Positions 1 to 9,890 of a stretch of DNA of 46,036 bases are shown here, piece after piece (the first letter of the stretch is position 1; every line of letters begins with the position of its first letter). The notes below the pieces were generated by a model. That model was not told the DNA's origin and ran no database searches. It saw only the letters and a list, made by a program, of their open reading frames with translations. Position numbers and translations under genes: made by a program. The DNA is from Nocardia testacea NBRC 100365 (GTDB taxonomy: Bacteria; Actinomycetota; Actinomycetes; Mycobacteriales; Mycobacteriaceae): NCBI RefSeq assembly GCF_000308775.1, contig NZ_BAGJ01000260.1, positions 1 to 46,036 of the forward strand, in the 5' to 3' direction.

Positions 1-3000
1 GGTCAGCGCGGCCAGCCGGTTGCGGAACTCCACCCCGCCCAGCGAATCGAACCCCAGCTCGGCGAACAGCGCGTCCGGGTCCACCGCCGCGGCCGAACTG
101 TGCCCCAGCACCAGCGCGGCCAGCGACCGGATCTCGTGCAGGACCAGGTCGTAGTGCTCGGCTTCGGGTGCCGTCGCGAGCCGCTGCGCCAGCGATCCGG
201 TCTCCGCCGCCGGCGCGGCGGCCGGCGCCCGCACCAGATCGCGCAGGACCGGCGGCAGCACCCCCGAGCGCGCGAGCGCGGTGAGTGCTTCGATATCGAG
301 CAGTGCGGTGAGGGTGAGCGGATGGCCACCGGCGAGCGCCCGGTCGAACAGGGCCAGGCCCGTCTCCGCGCCGATGGGCACCAGACCGAGCCGGGTGCGG
401 ATCTGGCGCACCATGTGCTCGGCCCCCGCCTCGCCGAGCCCCGCCGCCATGCCGATGGTCCACAGGCCCCAGGCCAGGGTGTGCGCGGGTAATCCGGCGG
501 CCCGGCGCTGCTGGGCGAGTGCGTCGAGGAACCGGTTCGCGGCCGCGTAGTTGCCCTGGCCCTGCCCGCCGAGCAGCGGCGCGGCCGAGGAGAACATCAC
601 GAAGGCCGACAGATCGTGCCCGAGGGTGAGTTCGTGCAGGTTCAGCGCCGCATCGATCTTCGGCCGCAGGACCCGGTCGAGCTGGTCCGGGGTGAGTGTG
701 TCGATCGTGCCGTCGTCGATGACGCCCGCGCTGTGCACCACCGCGGTCACCGGATACTCGGGGCCGACCGAGTCCAGCAGCGCGGCCAGCGCCGCGCGGT
801 CGGCGATATCGCAGGCGGCGACCCGCACCCGTGCCCCGGCCGCGGTGAGTTCGTCGACCAGTTCACCGGCCCCCGCGGCCGCCGGCCCGCGGCGGGAGAC
901 CAGCAGTAACTGCCGTACCCCGTGTGCCGAGACCAGATGCCGGGCCACGAGCGCGCCCAATCCCCCGGTGCCACCGGTGATCAGCACCGTACCGGTACCG
1001 AAGGTCACCGGTCCGGCATCCGGCGCACCGGCCCGCGCCAGCCGGGGCACCAGCGCCCCGGACTCCCGGACGGCGACCCGGGGTTCGCCGAGAGCGACGG
1101 CGTCGAGCACCGTACGCGAGGTCAGCGGGTTCGTCCCGGTGAGGTCGAGTTGGACGATCCGGCCCGGATACTCCGCCTGCGCGCAGGCCAGCAGACCGGA
1201 CACGGCCGCCGCCGCCGGATCACAGAACTGTCCCGGGATATCGGCGGCATCGCCGGTCACCGCGACCAGCGTGCGCTCCCGGGTTCGCTCATCGGCCAGC
1301 CAGGCGCGCACTGCCGCCAGCGCGGCGCCGACCCGCGCCCGCGCCACCGCGGCCGTCTCCCCGGTCCCGCCGGCCTCGTCGGTCCGCCAGACCACGACTC
1401 CGGGAGCGTCGGATGCCGCGAGCAGCGCGCCGAGCCCCGGGTACACCTCCACATCACCGGTGACGGGGACGGCGCCCACCGCCGCGACCCGGCCGCCCAC
1501 CGCCGCGGCCGGTGCGGGGGCCGGGGTCCAGGTGAGGGTGTAGAGCGGATCGGTACCGGTCCGGGACCGGTGCAGCATCCGGGTGTCGACCGGCCGGGCC
1601 AGCACGGATTCGATCGTGGCCACCGGATTCCCGGCGGGATCGACCGCGTCCACGCGGACCGAGTCGGTATCGACCAGCCCGACCCGCACGCGCACCGTAT
1701 CGGCCCCGGGCCGGGACAGCCGCACCCCCGCGTAGGAGAAGGGCAGCGGCACCTTCCCGGCGTCGGTATCGGCCAGCCGGTCCAGGGCGGGATGGAAGGT
1801 GGCGTCCAGCAGCGCCGGGTGGATGCGGAAGGACTGCCCGTCCAGCCCCTCGGGCAGGCGCAGCTCCGCGTACACCTCGTCGCCGGAGGTCCATGCCGCC
1901 CGGACGTCCTGGAAGGCGGGACCGTAACCGAATCCCATCTCGGACAGGCGTTCGTACAGTCGCGCCGGGTCCAGCGCCGCGGCGCCCGCCGGCGGCCACA
2001 CCCGCGCATCGAACCCCGGCCCGGCGTGCCCGGTCGCGGCGGGGGCCAGTACGCCCACCGCGTGGGTCGTCCACGCGGTCTCACCGGTGGACTCGCCGGC
2101 GGCGCGGGAATGCACGGTGAAGCGGCGGCCGCCGTCGCTCGCGGCGGCCTCCACCACGACCTGGATGTCCACGGCGGCCTCGTCGTCGAGCAACAGCGGC
2201 GCCTCCAGGACCAGCTCGCGGATCGTCTCCGCGGCGAGCCGGCTCCCGGCGTACAGCGCCAGTTCGACGAACCCGGTACCCGGGACCAGCACCGTCCCGA
2301 AGACCGCGTGGTCGGCGAGCCACGGGTGGGTGCGCGTGGAGATCTGTCCGGTGAACAGCCACTCGTCCCGGCCGGCGAGCGGATGCGCCGCGCCGAGCAG
2401 ATGTCCCGAGGGCTGTCCCGGCGTGCCGGTCCCCGGTTCCAGCCAGTACCGCTGACGCTGGAAAGCGTAGGTGGGCAACTCGGCCCGGTGGGTGACCCGC
2501 CCGGCGAACAGCGGCTGCCAGGCGACCTCGAGCCCGGCGTTGTGGGCCTGGGTGAGCATCCGGGTGAACTGGGTGAGCTCGTCGGCCGTCCGCCGCGCCG
2601 CGGCCGCGACGAGCGTCCCGGCCTCGATCTCCGGACGTTCGGCGAGACATTCGCGGGTCATCGCGGTGAGTACCGCGTCCGGACCCAGCTCCAGGAAGCG
2701 TCGCGCACCTTTTTCGACGAGCGTGTCGACGGCGGCCGCGAAGCGCACACAGCCCCGGACCTGCTCGACCCAGTAGCCCGGTCCGGCCGGGTCCGCCCCG
2801 GTCGCCGAACCGGTGGCGATGATCGGGATCGACGGTGCACGGTAGGTCAGACCTTCGGCGACCGAACGGAACTCCGCGAGCATCGGTTCCATCAGCACCG
2901 AATGGAAGGCGTGGCTCACCCGCAGCCGGGAGTTGCGGATCCCGTCACCGGCCAGCAGCTTCTCGACCGCGTCGACCGCGTCCGCGGTCCCGGAGAACAC

Positions 3001-5199
3001 CACCGAGCGCGGGCCGTTGACCGCGGCCAGGGACAGGGTCTGCGGATGGTCTGCCAGCAGTTCGGCCGCGTCCGCCGCGGTGAGCGCCGCCGCCAGCATC
3101 GCGCCACCGGAGGGGAGCGCGCCCATCAGCCGGCCGCGGGCCGCGACCAGCGCACAGGCGTCACCCACCGACCACACACCCGCCACATGGGCGGCGGCGA
3201 GTTCGCCGATGGAATGTCCCGCCACCAGATCGGGGGTGAGGCCGAAGGATTCGAGGAGCCGGAACAGCGCGACCTCGTAGGCGAACAGCGCGGGCTGGGT
3301 GAACTCCGTCCGGTTCAGCAGTTCCGTCGCCTCGGGGTCGAACATCAGCGCCCGCAGCGAGCGCCCGAGCAGCGGGTCGAACCGGTCGCACAGCTCGTCC
3401 AGGGCTGCCGCGAACACCGGGAAGGCGCGGTAGAGCTCGCGGCCCATCCCGGCCCGCTGGGCGCCCTGCCCGGTGAACAGGAACGCGGTCCGGCCGGGTT
3501 TCGGGCCGGATTCCCGTGCCGCGCCCGCCCCGGTGGCCAGGTCGGCCAGCCCCGCCAGCAGTTGTTCCCGGTCGGCGCCGACCACCGCCCCGCGGCGGTC
3601 CCACCGGGTCCGGTGGCCGAGCAGGGTGGCCGCGACGCTCCACAGGTCGGCGGTGGGCCGTTCGAGCAGCCAGTGCCGCAGCCGATCCGCCTGCGCCCGG
3701 AGCGCGTCGTCGGTTTTCGCGGAGAGCAGCAGCGGGACCACGGTGGTGGTCGCGTGCGGGGCCGGAGCAGCGGGGGCGGCGGTGTCACCGGCCGGCTCCG
3801 CCGGCGCCTCTTCGATGATGACGTGGGCGTTCGTGCCGCTGATACCGAACGAGGACACTCCGGCCCGGCGGACCCGGCCGGAACCGGCCGGCCACTGTTC
3901 GGCCCGGCTCAGGACCCGCACCGCCCCGGAGGACCAATCCACGTGCGGGGACAGCTCTTCCGCGTGCAGCGATTTCGGCAGCACCTGGTGGCGCAGCGCC
4001 TGCACCATCTTGATCACGCCGCCCACGCCCGAGGCCGCCTGCGAATGGCCGATATTCGATTTCAGCGAGCCGATCCGCAGCGGCCGGTCCGCGCGCTCCC
4101 GGCCGTAGGCCGCGAGCAGCGCCTGGGCTTCGATCGGATCGCCCAGCGCGGTCCCCGTCCCGTGGGCCTCCACCGCGTCCACATCCACCGGTCGCAGACC
4201 CGCGTCGGCCAGCGCCGCCGCGAGCACCCGTTCTTGTGACAGGCCGTTGGGCGCGGTCAGTCCATTGCTGGCGCCGTCCTGGTTCACCGCCGAACCCCGC
4301 ACGATGCCCAGCACGGTATGCCCGGCACGGCGGGCGTCCGACAGACGCTCCAGCACCACCACACCGACTCCGTCGGCCCAGGCCACCCCGTCGGCGGCGG
4401 CCGAGAACGATTTGCACCGGCCGTCGGCGGCCAGACCGCGCTGCCGGGCGAAGTCCAGGTACAGCGTGGGGGTCGCCATGACCGTCACCCCGCCGGCCAG
4501 CACCAGGGAGGCCTCGCCGCGGCGTAGCGCCTGGCAGGCGAGATGAATCGCCACCAGCGACGACGAGCACGCCGTATCCACGGTCACCGCCGGGCCTTCC
4601 AGTCCCAGCGCGTACGACACCCGGCCGGAGGCCACACTGGCCGCCGAGCCGATGGACACATACCCTTCGGCCGCCGGCCCGGACGCCTTGGCGATGGTCC
4701 CGTAATCCTGGTACGCCACCCCGGTGATCACCCCGGTCGCGCTGCCGCGCAGCGAGGCCGGGTCGATACCCGCGTGCTCGAGCGCCTCCCACGAGACCTC
4801 GAGCAGTAATCGCTGCTGCGGGTCCATGGCCACCGCTTCCCGGGGGCTGATACCGAAGAAACCGGCATCGAAATCCCCCGCACCCCGCAGGAAACCGCCC
4901 TCGCGGGTGTAGACCTTCCCGAACCGATCCGGGTCGGGGTCGAACAATCCGGCCAGGTCCCAGCCGCGATCGGTGGGGAACCCGGCCACCGCGTCGGTGC
5001 CGGAGGCCACCAGATCCCAGAGGTCGTCGGGGGATTCGACTCCGCCCGGGTACCGGCAACCCATCCCGACGATCGCGATCGGCTCGTCGAGTCTCTCCCG
5101 CAGTTTCGCCAGATCGTCACGCGTCGTCATCAGCTCGACAGTGACCTTTTTCAGGTACTCCAACGTCCGGTCGGAAGAGTCACCGGTGCCTTTGTCCAT
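1..5199 (-). CDS. Modular type I polyketide synthase, KS-AT-DH-KR-ACP (3' end off the window)
   Basis: One open frame of 1733 codons reaches base 1. Residues 1-32 form a charged helix (LEYLKKVTVELMTTRDDLAKL) typical of an N-terminal docking domain, so this subunit probably receives a chain from another PKS protein. KS follows, with C211 in DTACSSS, the EAHGTGT block and KSNIGHSQAA. AT has S663 in GHSIGE and HAFH near 763, the family signature for malonyl-CoA. DH has H964 in HAVFGTVLVP and D1132 in HPALLDA. KR has GGTGGLG near 1405, an IDD motif near 1493 (B-type) and Y1551. ACP has S1719 in LGFDSLGG. There is no room for an ER, so the predicted product carries an alpha,beta-double bond from a malonate extender. 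No clear Shine-Dalgarno precedes the ATG, but the docking helix supports this start. The downstream domains and product are unknown. Confidence 0.95.
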   Translation of the reverse strand, partial: MDKGTGDSSDRTLEYLKKVTVELMTTRDDLAKLRERLDEPIAIVGMGCRYPGGVESPDDLWDLVASGTDAVAGFPTDRGWDLAGLFDPDPDRFGKVYTREGGFLRGAGDFDAGFFGISPREAVAMDPQQRLLLEVSWEALEHAGIDPASLRGSATGVITGVAYQDYGTIAKASGPAAEGYVSIGSAASVASGRVSYALGLEGPAVTVDTACSSSLVAIHLACQALRRGEASLVLAGGVTVMATPTLYLDFARQRGLAADGRCKSFSAAADGVAWADGVGVVVLERLSDARRAGHTVLGIVRGSAVNQDGASNGLTAPNGLSQERVLAAALADAGLRPVDVDAVEAHGTGTALGDPIEAQALLAAYGRERADRPLRIGSLKSNIGHSQAASGVGGVIKMVQALRHQVLPKSLHAEELSPHVDWSSGAVRVLSRAEQWPAGSGRVRRAGVSSFGISGTNAHVIIEEAPAEPAGDTAAPAAPAPHATTTVVPLLLSAKTDDALRAQADRLRHWLLERPTADLWSVAATLLGHRTRWDRRGAVVGADREQLLAGLADLATGAGAARESGPKPGRTAFLFTGQGAQRAGMGRELYRAFPVFAAALDELCDRFDPLLGRSLRALMFDPEATELLNRTEFTQPALFAYEVALFRLLESFGLTPDLVAGHSIGELAAAHVAGVWSVGDACALVAARGRLMGALPSGGAMLAAALTAADAAELLADHPQTLSLAAVNGPRSVVFSGTADAVDAVEKLLAGDGIRNSRLRVSHAFHSVLMEPMLAEFRSVAEGLTYRAPSIPIIATGSATGADPAGPGYWVEQVRGCVRFAAAVDTLVEKGARRFLELGPDAVLTAMTRECLAERPEIEAGTLVAAAARRTADELTQFTRMLTQAHNAGLEVAWQPLFAGRVTHRAELPTYAFQRQRYWLEPGTGTPGQPSGHLLGAAHPLAGRDEWLFTGQISTRTHPWLADHAVFGTVLVPGTGFVELALYAGSRLAAETIRELVLEAPLLLDDEAAVDIQVVVEAAASDGGRRFTVHSRAAGESTGETAWTTHAVGVLAPAATGHAGPGFDARVWPPAGAAALDPARLYERLSEMGFGYGPAFQDVRAAWTSGDEVYAELRLPEGLDGQSFRIHPALLDATFHPALDRLADTDAGKVPLPFSYAGVRLSRPGADTVRVRVGLVDTDSVRVDAVDPAGNPVATIESVLARPVDTRMLHRSRTGTDPLYTLTWTPAPAPAAAVGGRVAAVGAVPVTGDVEVYPGLGALLAASDAPGVVVWRTDEAGGTGETAAVARARVGAALAAVRAWLADERTRERTLVAVTGDAADIPGQFCDPAAAAVSGLLACAQAEYPGRIVQLDLTGTNPLTSRTVLDAVALGEPRVAVRESGALVPRLARAGAPDAGPVTFGTGTVLITGGTGGLGALVARHLVSAHGVRQLLLVSRRGPAAAGAGELVDELTAAGARVRVAACDIADRAALAALLDSVGPEYPVTAVVHSAGVIDDGTIDTLTPDQLDRVLRPKIDAALNLHELTLGHDLSAFVMFSSAAPLLGGQGQGNYAAANRFLDALAQQRRAAGLPAHTLAWGLWTIGMAAGLGEAGAEHMVRQIRTRLGLVPIGAETGLALFDRALAGGHPLTLTALLDIEALTALARSGVLPPVLRDLVRAPAAAPAAETGSLAQRLATAPEAEHYDLVLHEIRSLAALVLGHSSAAAVDPDALFAELGFDSLGGVEFRNRLAALT

Positions 5200-6491
5200 G
5201 TATCACATCCGCAAATTCGAAAATGGGTTGCCAGAAAGCCCGGTCCGGGACCTTCCGGTTTCCAGGAGAATGCTCACGCTGTTCGGGTCGACTTGCTTTA
5301 CCCGGTAAACCAGTTACCCGGACAAAGGGCCGTCATTGTTTTTCGATCGACCACTGCGGCGACAATGCCGAGAGGTTTGCGTCGAATGTCGTTTTTGTCC
5401 CGCCGCCGACCGGCGTGTATGTCAGAGGCGCGGGACGGGGATTATTCGATGTCTTCGGACACTGCACATTATCGTCCGGACCTGCCGGGCCGCCGGTGAA
5501 TCACCGATAACATCATCGCGAACGACGTTGACAGTTCGTTCCATTCGGGTAAACGAACCGTGGGCGCCACCATCGAATTCACGCACACAACCCGTGGCCA
5601 CCAGAACCATTTTCCCGTCCCAAGAACGAAACCACTTCTCGATCGGATTCCCCGGCATAGCGGAATCCGTGAGTTCGCCGGCCGGATCCGCCGGCCGCGC
5701 AATCACAATGCCACCGTGCTCGAATTCCCGCAACCGGCCCGTTAACGGTAACCGGCCCTTCGCCCGAATGACACTGCGACGCAACGTAAGAGAATTTCCG
5801 GCGGCGTTGGCGCCGCGTTTCCCCGAGAACCCCGCGCGCACCGCGCCGGCACCCGCGGCCGCACCGAACCGCACACCCGATCGCCGCACCCCCGGCGCCC
5901 GGGCCGCCGTCACCACCACCGGACCCGACCGGATGATCGGATCCGTCACCTCGACCTCACGCTCGAACTCTCCACATCGCACACATCTGAAAACCGACCG
6001 ATCAACACGGTCGGAGACGAGTGTGGCAGAGTGCGCGCGGATTCGCAGCCCGGACCCCCGTAACACGTCGCGGCACACCACGGTTCGGGCCGCGCAAACC
6101 GTCGCGACCTGGACTTTTCCATCGATCGGTACACCCACCGCCCGCGGCTCGCCTCGACAGTCGGCACCGGCGCCCGCATCCGAGTTCGCCCGGAGACCGG
6201 ACACCGCCCCGAGCACAGCTATTCGCACACGCGGCAATTCACCAGCACAGCATCCGATTCGCCTCGACGCTGCCGTCGACCGGGCGGCACGGACGGAGAG
6301 GTCCGGGCGCCGCGTCTGGTTCGCCGTGGGGGCCACGGCCGTCTCACTCGCCATACGGCTCCTTCAGCGACTCGGCTCGCCGAGCGCCACCAAAGGGCAA
6401 TTTCGTTCAGCGTATAGGCCTTCCCACCAGTGACGAGACCGCCGGCCGGGGCCTGGGATCTCACCGGCCCGCGGTACGGCACCATCGGACG
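5200..6491. other. 1.3 kb spacer without a convincing gene
   Basis: Long frames exist here on both strands (5336-6433 plus, 5422-6354 minus). A sampled stretch has only about 60% G+C in their third positions, far below neighbouring genes, and neither resembles a known family. I see an inverted repeat CGGCCGG/CCGGCCG with a 5-nt loop at 5679-5697. The stretch must hold the promoters of the divergent PKS and MFS genes. A decayed gene is possible but cannot be shown. Confidence 0.5.
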
Positions 6492-7829
6492 ATGCGAACA
6501 GGTGCACGCCGGACCGCCGGTGTCCGGCCGGATAGCACCGAGCGGCTCCCACCCGACTTCTACCGGCTCTGGGGCGCGTTCACCGCCGGCCAACTGGGCA
6601 GTGCCCTCGGTGCGGGTGCGCTGCCGCTGGTGGCGATAGTGCTGGTCGGCGCCTCCGATCTCCAGGTCTCACTGATGGTGGCGGGTGCCGGGGTCGCGGC
6701 GGCCGCGGTTGCCCTGCCACTCGGCCCGTTCCTCGAGTTCCGGCGCAAACGCCCCGTCATGGCGGGTGCGGGTATCACGGCGTGCGCCGCCCTGATCTCG
6801 GTCCCGATCGCCGCCCGGTTCGGCATGCTCACCTACGCGCACCTGTGCGTGACCGCCGCGGTACAGACCTTGTGCTCCGTCGTGTTCAATGCCGCGCGCG
6901 ACGCGCACCTCAAAGCACTCGTCCCCCGCGTCCGACGGGTTCGCGCCGGCAGCCGGCTGGAAACCACCTTCTGGACCGCGACCACACTCGGCGGGCCGGT
7001 CGGCGGACTGCTGGTCACCGTATTCGGGACGACGACCACCCTGATCGCCGATTCACTCGGGCACCTGGTCTCGGCGCTCGGCATCCGCCGGATCCGCACA
7101 CCCGAAACGCCACCCGCGCAACGGAACAGCGGTGGCCGCACGCCCGCCGGGATCAGAGCCGGCTGGACCTACCTCTTCGCGCACCCCACCCTGCACCGGC
7201 TGTTCTGGAACGCCATGCTCTTCGGCGGCTCGCTGGTGCTCATCTCACCGTTGCTGGCGCTGCTCATGCTCCGCGAACTGGGTTTCCCACCGTGGCAATA
7301 CGGGCTGGCCCTCGGAGTGCCGGGACTCGGCGGACTGCTGGGATCCTGGTGTGCCCCGCGACTGGTCGCCCGGTTCGGCGAACACGCGGTCCTGCTCGGC
7401 TCCGGCACGCTGCGCACCTGCTGGCCCGGGCTACTCGTGCTCGCCGGACCCGGACCACTCGGCCTCGCCGTTGTCCTGGTCGCCGAAACACTGCTGCTCT
7501 TCTGCGCCGGCGTGTTCAACCCGGTGTTCGCCGCCTATCGCACCGACCACACCGCCGCCGACCATATGGTACGGGTCGGCACCGCCTGGTCGATCAGCGC
7601 GAAATGCGTCCAGCCCGCATTCATCGCCCTCGGCGGTGTCCTCGCGGCCGCGATCGGTGTCCGCGCGGCGATCGGCGTGGCAGCGCTGGCGTTACCGGCC
7701 AGTACCGCCCTGCTGCCCTGGCGCGCCGGCCACGACGCGCGGCCGGACCCGGCCGGCGGCGGACCGTGCTCAGGGCTCGATCAGTCCCGCGCGGATGGCG
7801 TAGCGGGTCAGCGCCAGCCGATCACGTAA
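6492..7829 (+). CDS. MFS transporter (MFS_3/EntS-like exporter)
   Basis: A 445-residue integral membrane protein with about 12 hydrophobic segments starting near residue 25 (FYRLWGAFTAGQLGSALGAG). It has the FRRKRP cytoplasmic loop between helices 2 and 3, and a central loop around PPAQRNSGGRTPAG separating two six-helix halves, as in the drug/siderophore exporter branch of the major facilitator superfamily. It presumably exports a small molecule by proton antiport. It is transcribed away from the polyketide synthase, so export of that product is a reasonable but unproven guess. The frame is open further upstream; the ATG at 6492 is chosen because it begins the conserved part. The last 60 bases overlap the end of the convergent response regulator gene. 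Confidence 0.85.
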   Translation: MRTGARRTAGVRPDSTERLPPDFYRLWGAFTAGQLGSALGAGALPLVAIVLVGASDLQVSLMVAGAGVAAAAVALPLGPFLEFRRKRPVMAGAGITACAALISVPIAARFGMLTYAHLCVTAAVQTLCSVVFNAARDAHLKALVPRVRRVRAGSRLETTFWTATTLGGPVGGLLVTVFGTTTTLIADSLGHLVSALGIRRIRTPETPPAQRNSGGRTPAGIRAGWTYLFAHPTLHRLFWNAMLFGGSLVLISPLLALLMLRELGFPPWQYGLALGVPGLGGLLGSWCAPRLVARFGEHAVLLGSGTLRTCWPGLLVLAGPGPLGLAVVLVAETLLLFCAGVFNPVFAAYRTDHTAADHMVRVGTAWSISAKCVQPAFIALGGVLAAAIGVRAAIGVAALALPASTALLPWRAGHDARPDPAGGGPCSGLDQSRADGVAGQRQPIT

Positions 7830-8429
7830 CCCGAGCTTCTGCAGGATATTGGCCCGATGCCGGTCCACGGTCTTCACACTGATGACCAGGTCGCCGGCGA
7901 TCTCGCGCGACGAATAACCCTCCGCGACCAGTTTCACGATCTCCTCCTCGCGCGGCGTGAGCAGACTGCGCGGCAGGGGTTCGTCGCGGTCGCCGTGCTG
8001 CAACCAGTCGCGGATCAGGGAGTTCACCGCGCCGGGATACAGATAGGACTCCCCGCGCAGGGTCGCCCGGCAGGCCTCGAGCAGGTCGCGGTCCGCCACG
8101 GATTTCAGGACATAGCCGGAGGCGCCGACCCGCAGCGATTCGAAGAAATACTGCTCGTTGTCGTACATCGACAGCATGAGGATCCGCACGTGCGGGGCGG
8201 CCCGGTGGATCTCGCGGGCGGCCTGGATCCCGGTCATCCGCGGCATGGCGATATCCAGGATCGCCAGGTCGACGGGGAGGTGATCGATCTGCTGCACCGC
8301 CTCGTGACCGTTGGCGGCCTCGGCGACCACGGTGAGATCGGGTTCGGCGTCCAGGATCAACCGCAAGCCGGAGCGGACGAGCGCGTGATCGTCGGCAAGC
8401 AGGACTCGGGCCACGGCCGGGTTCGTCAC
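7770..8429 (-). CDS. NarL/LuxR-family response regulator
   Basis: 219 residues. The receiver domain (about 7-125) has acidic D13/D14, the phospho-acceptor D59 in DLAILDIAMP, and K109 in GYVLKS. A LuxR-type HTH covers about 155-210 (LTPREEEIVKLVAEGYSSREIA). It is a DNA-binding transcription regulator activated by the adjacent histidine kinase. The GTG start at 8429 overlaps the kinase stop as GTGA, so the two are translationally coupled. Its targets are not visible in the sequence; the divergent ion-transport operon next to the kinase is the obvious candidate. Confidence 0.95.
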   Translation of the reverse strand: MTNPAVARVLLADDHALVRSGLRLILDAEPDLTVVAEAANGHEAVQQIDHLPVDLAILDIAMPRMTGIQAAREIHRAAPHVRILMLSMYDNEQYFFESLRVGASGYVLKSVADRDLLEACRATLRGESYLYPGAVNSLIRDWLQHGDRDEPLPRSLLTPREEEIVKLVAEGYSSREIAGDLVISVKTVDRHRANILQKLGLRDRLALTRYAIRAGLIEP

Positions 8430-9439
8430 GGCGTGCTCCTTTCGCCTCGATGTGGGATACGCAGGCAGATCTCGGTGCCACCACCCGGCGGCGACTCGAT
8501 GGCCAGGGTGGCGTTCACCAGCAGTGCGCGTTCGCGCATCCCGCGGATACCGGCACCGTCCCCGGCCACCCCGCCGCATCCGTCGTCGGTGACCCGCAGC
8601 ATCAGCGAATCGCCGTGCACCCGCAGGCTCAGCCCGACCCGGTGGGCGCCGGCGTGCCGGGCGATATTGGTCAGGCTCTCCTGGGCGACCCGATAGCAGA
8701 CGAGTTCGATATCGGGGTGCAGCCGCGGCAGTTTCCGGTCGACGTCGCGGGTCACACCGATCCCGGCCGTCGAGCTGAACTCGCTGCACAACGCGCTCAG
8801 GGCGCTGGAGAGCCCGAGATCGTCGAGCACATCGGGCCGCAGCCGCCGCGCGATCCCGCGTACCTCGTCCAGGCAGGAACGCACGGTCTCCTGGGCGCCG
8901 TGCAGGACGTCGACGACATCGGCGGGGGCGCGGTCGGCGGCCCGCTTCATCGACAGCAACGCCACTGTGAGACTCTGGCCGATCTCGTCGTGCAGTTCGC
9001 GCGCGATCCGCCGGCGCTCACCCTCCTGGGCGGCCAGGGCCGACGCGCTGGCCGCCGCCCGCTCGGCTTCGAGCCGGTCGACCATCGCGTTGAACGAGTC
9101 GATCACCCGGGACAGGTCACCGTTGCCGCGCTCGTCGAGCCGACCACTGCGCCGCAGCGGGTCCACCCGGCGCATGGAGACGACGAGCTGGTCCAGTGGA
9201 GCCAGGCTGGTCCGCAACAGGAAGGCGTTGGCCGCCAGGATCACCACCAGCCCCACCGCCAGCACCGGTATCTCGGTCAGCCGCACCCGCGACGAGACGG
9301 TCGCCGGCGAGACCGCCAGCACCAGGGTGCCGAGGGTGAAGACCAGTCCGTTGATGAGGAAGATCCGCCGGAACAGCGCGTCGACCGGGGTCCGGGTATG
9401 CCGCCGGAACAGGCCGTTACCAGTGTCCGGACGGTCCAT
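8426..9439 (-). CDS. Two-component sensor histidine kinase (HisKA_3/DesK-NarX type)
   Basis: 337 residues. Two membrane helices (about 25-45 and 55-76) flank a very short outer loop, so it probably senses within the membrane or internally. A HAMP-like linker (77-128) follows, then HisKA_3 with phospho-accepting H150 in RELHDEIGQ. The HATPase domain has N259 in ESLTNIARHA, DDGCGG at 285-290 and GIRGM at 298-302. The ATG at 9439 has GAGGT just upstream; the frame runs further up to 9706, but that part is poor in codon use and would cross the spacer. It forms an operon with the response regulator through a GTGA overlap and is divergent from the transporter operon starting at 9615. Confidence 0.93.
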   Translation of the reverse strand: MDRPDTGNGLFRRHTRTPVDALFRRIFLINGLVFTLGTLVLAVSPATVSSRVRLTEIPVLAVGLVVILAANAFLLRTSLAPLDQLVVSMRRVDPLRRSGRLDERGNGDLSRVIDSFNAMVDRLEAERAAASASALAAQEGERRRIARELHDEIGQSLTVALLSMKRAADRAPADVVDVLHGAQETVRSCLDEVRGIARRLRPDVLDDLGLSSALSALCSEFSSTAGIGVTRDVDRKLPRLHPDIELVCYRVAQESLTNIARHAGAHRVGLSLRVHGDSLMLRVTDDGCGGVAGDGAGIRGMRERALLVNATLAIESPPGGGTEICLRIPHRGERSTP

Positions 9440-9614
9440 GACCTCAGTGTGGCCGCCGGCACGCGGGCTGTCCATGGGGTGTGACACCCATCTTCGGGGC
9501 CCGCCGCTACACAATGCCGGCCACCGGAGATGGGTAGCGGCACCGATGGCCGGTGACACCGCCGCGCACCGAGACTGGGACCCGGGAAAACCGGCTGCGG
9601 GAGGAGCGTTCGAC

Positions 9615-9890
9615 GTGGACATCGACCGCGGCACCATACCGGGCCAGGGCACCGTGCACCACCTGCTGACCCGCAGCGGTGATCGCTTCGCCCTGGTCAC
9701 CGGCACCGACGGCGAGAAACACCTGCACGTCTACCGCACCGCCCGCGACGAACCCGTCCACTCCATCGCACTGGGCCCGGACGAAGCCGATCAGCTCGCC
9801 GAACTGCTGCACAGCAGCCCGCTGCCCGACCGGGTGGCCCGGCTGGAACGGCTGATGGACCGGTTCACCGGCGACAGGTTCCGGTCATGA
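9615..9890 (+). CDS. Small cation:proton antiporter regulator (KhtT/TrkA N-terminal-like)
   Basis: 91 residues, soluble: a beta-rich start (DVDIDRGTIPGQGTVHHLLTRSGDRFALVT) and a helical end rich in Leu/Arg. The pattern resembles the N-terminal domain of KhtT-like regulatory subunits, but the ligand-binding TrkA_C domain normally following is absent. The GTG at 9615 has a strong GGGAGGAG 8-9 nt upstream; an in-frame ATG at 9546 lacks one. The stop overlaps the next ATG as ATGA, and the permease follows, so a regulatory role for that permease is inferred. Family assignment is by pattern only. Confidence 0.7.
   Translation: MDIDRGTIPGQGTVHHLLTRSGDRFALVTGTDGEKHLHVYRTARDEPVHSIALGPDEADQLAELLHSSPLPDRVARLERLMDRFTGDRFRS

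Noticed and set aside
922..4239. A 1105-codon plus-strand open frame
   Set aside because: It is antisense to the PKS, is extremely rich in Gly/Arg/Pro/Gln and His, and matches no family; it is a by-product of high GC in the real gene.
5336..6433. 365-codon plus frame and 310-codon minus frame in the PKS-MFS spacer
   Set aside because: Third-position GC sampled at about 60%, biased composition and no motifs; not convincing as genes.
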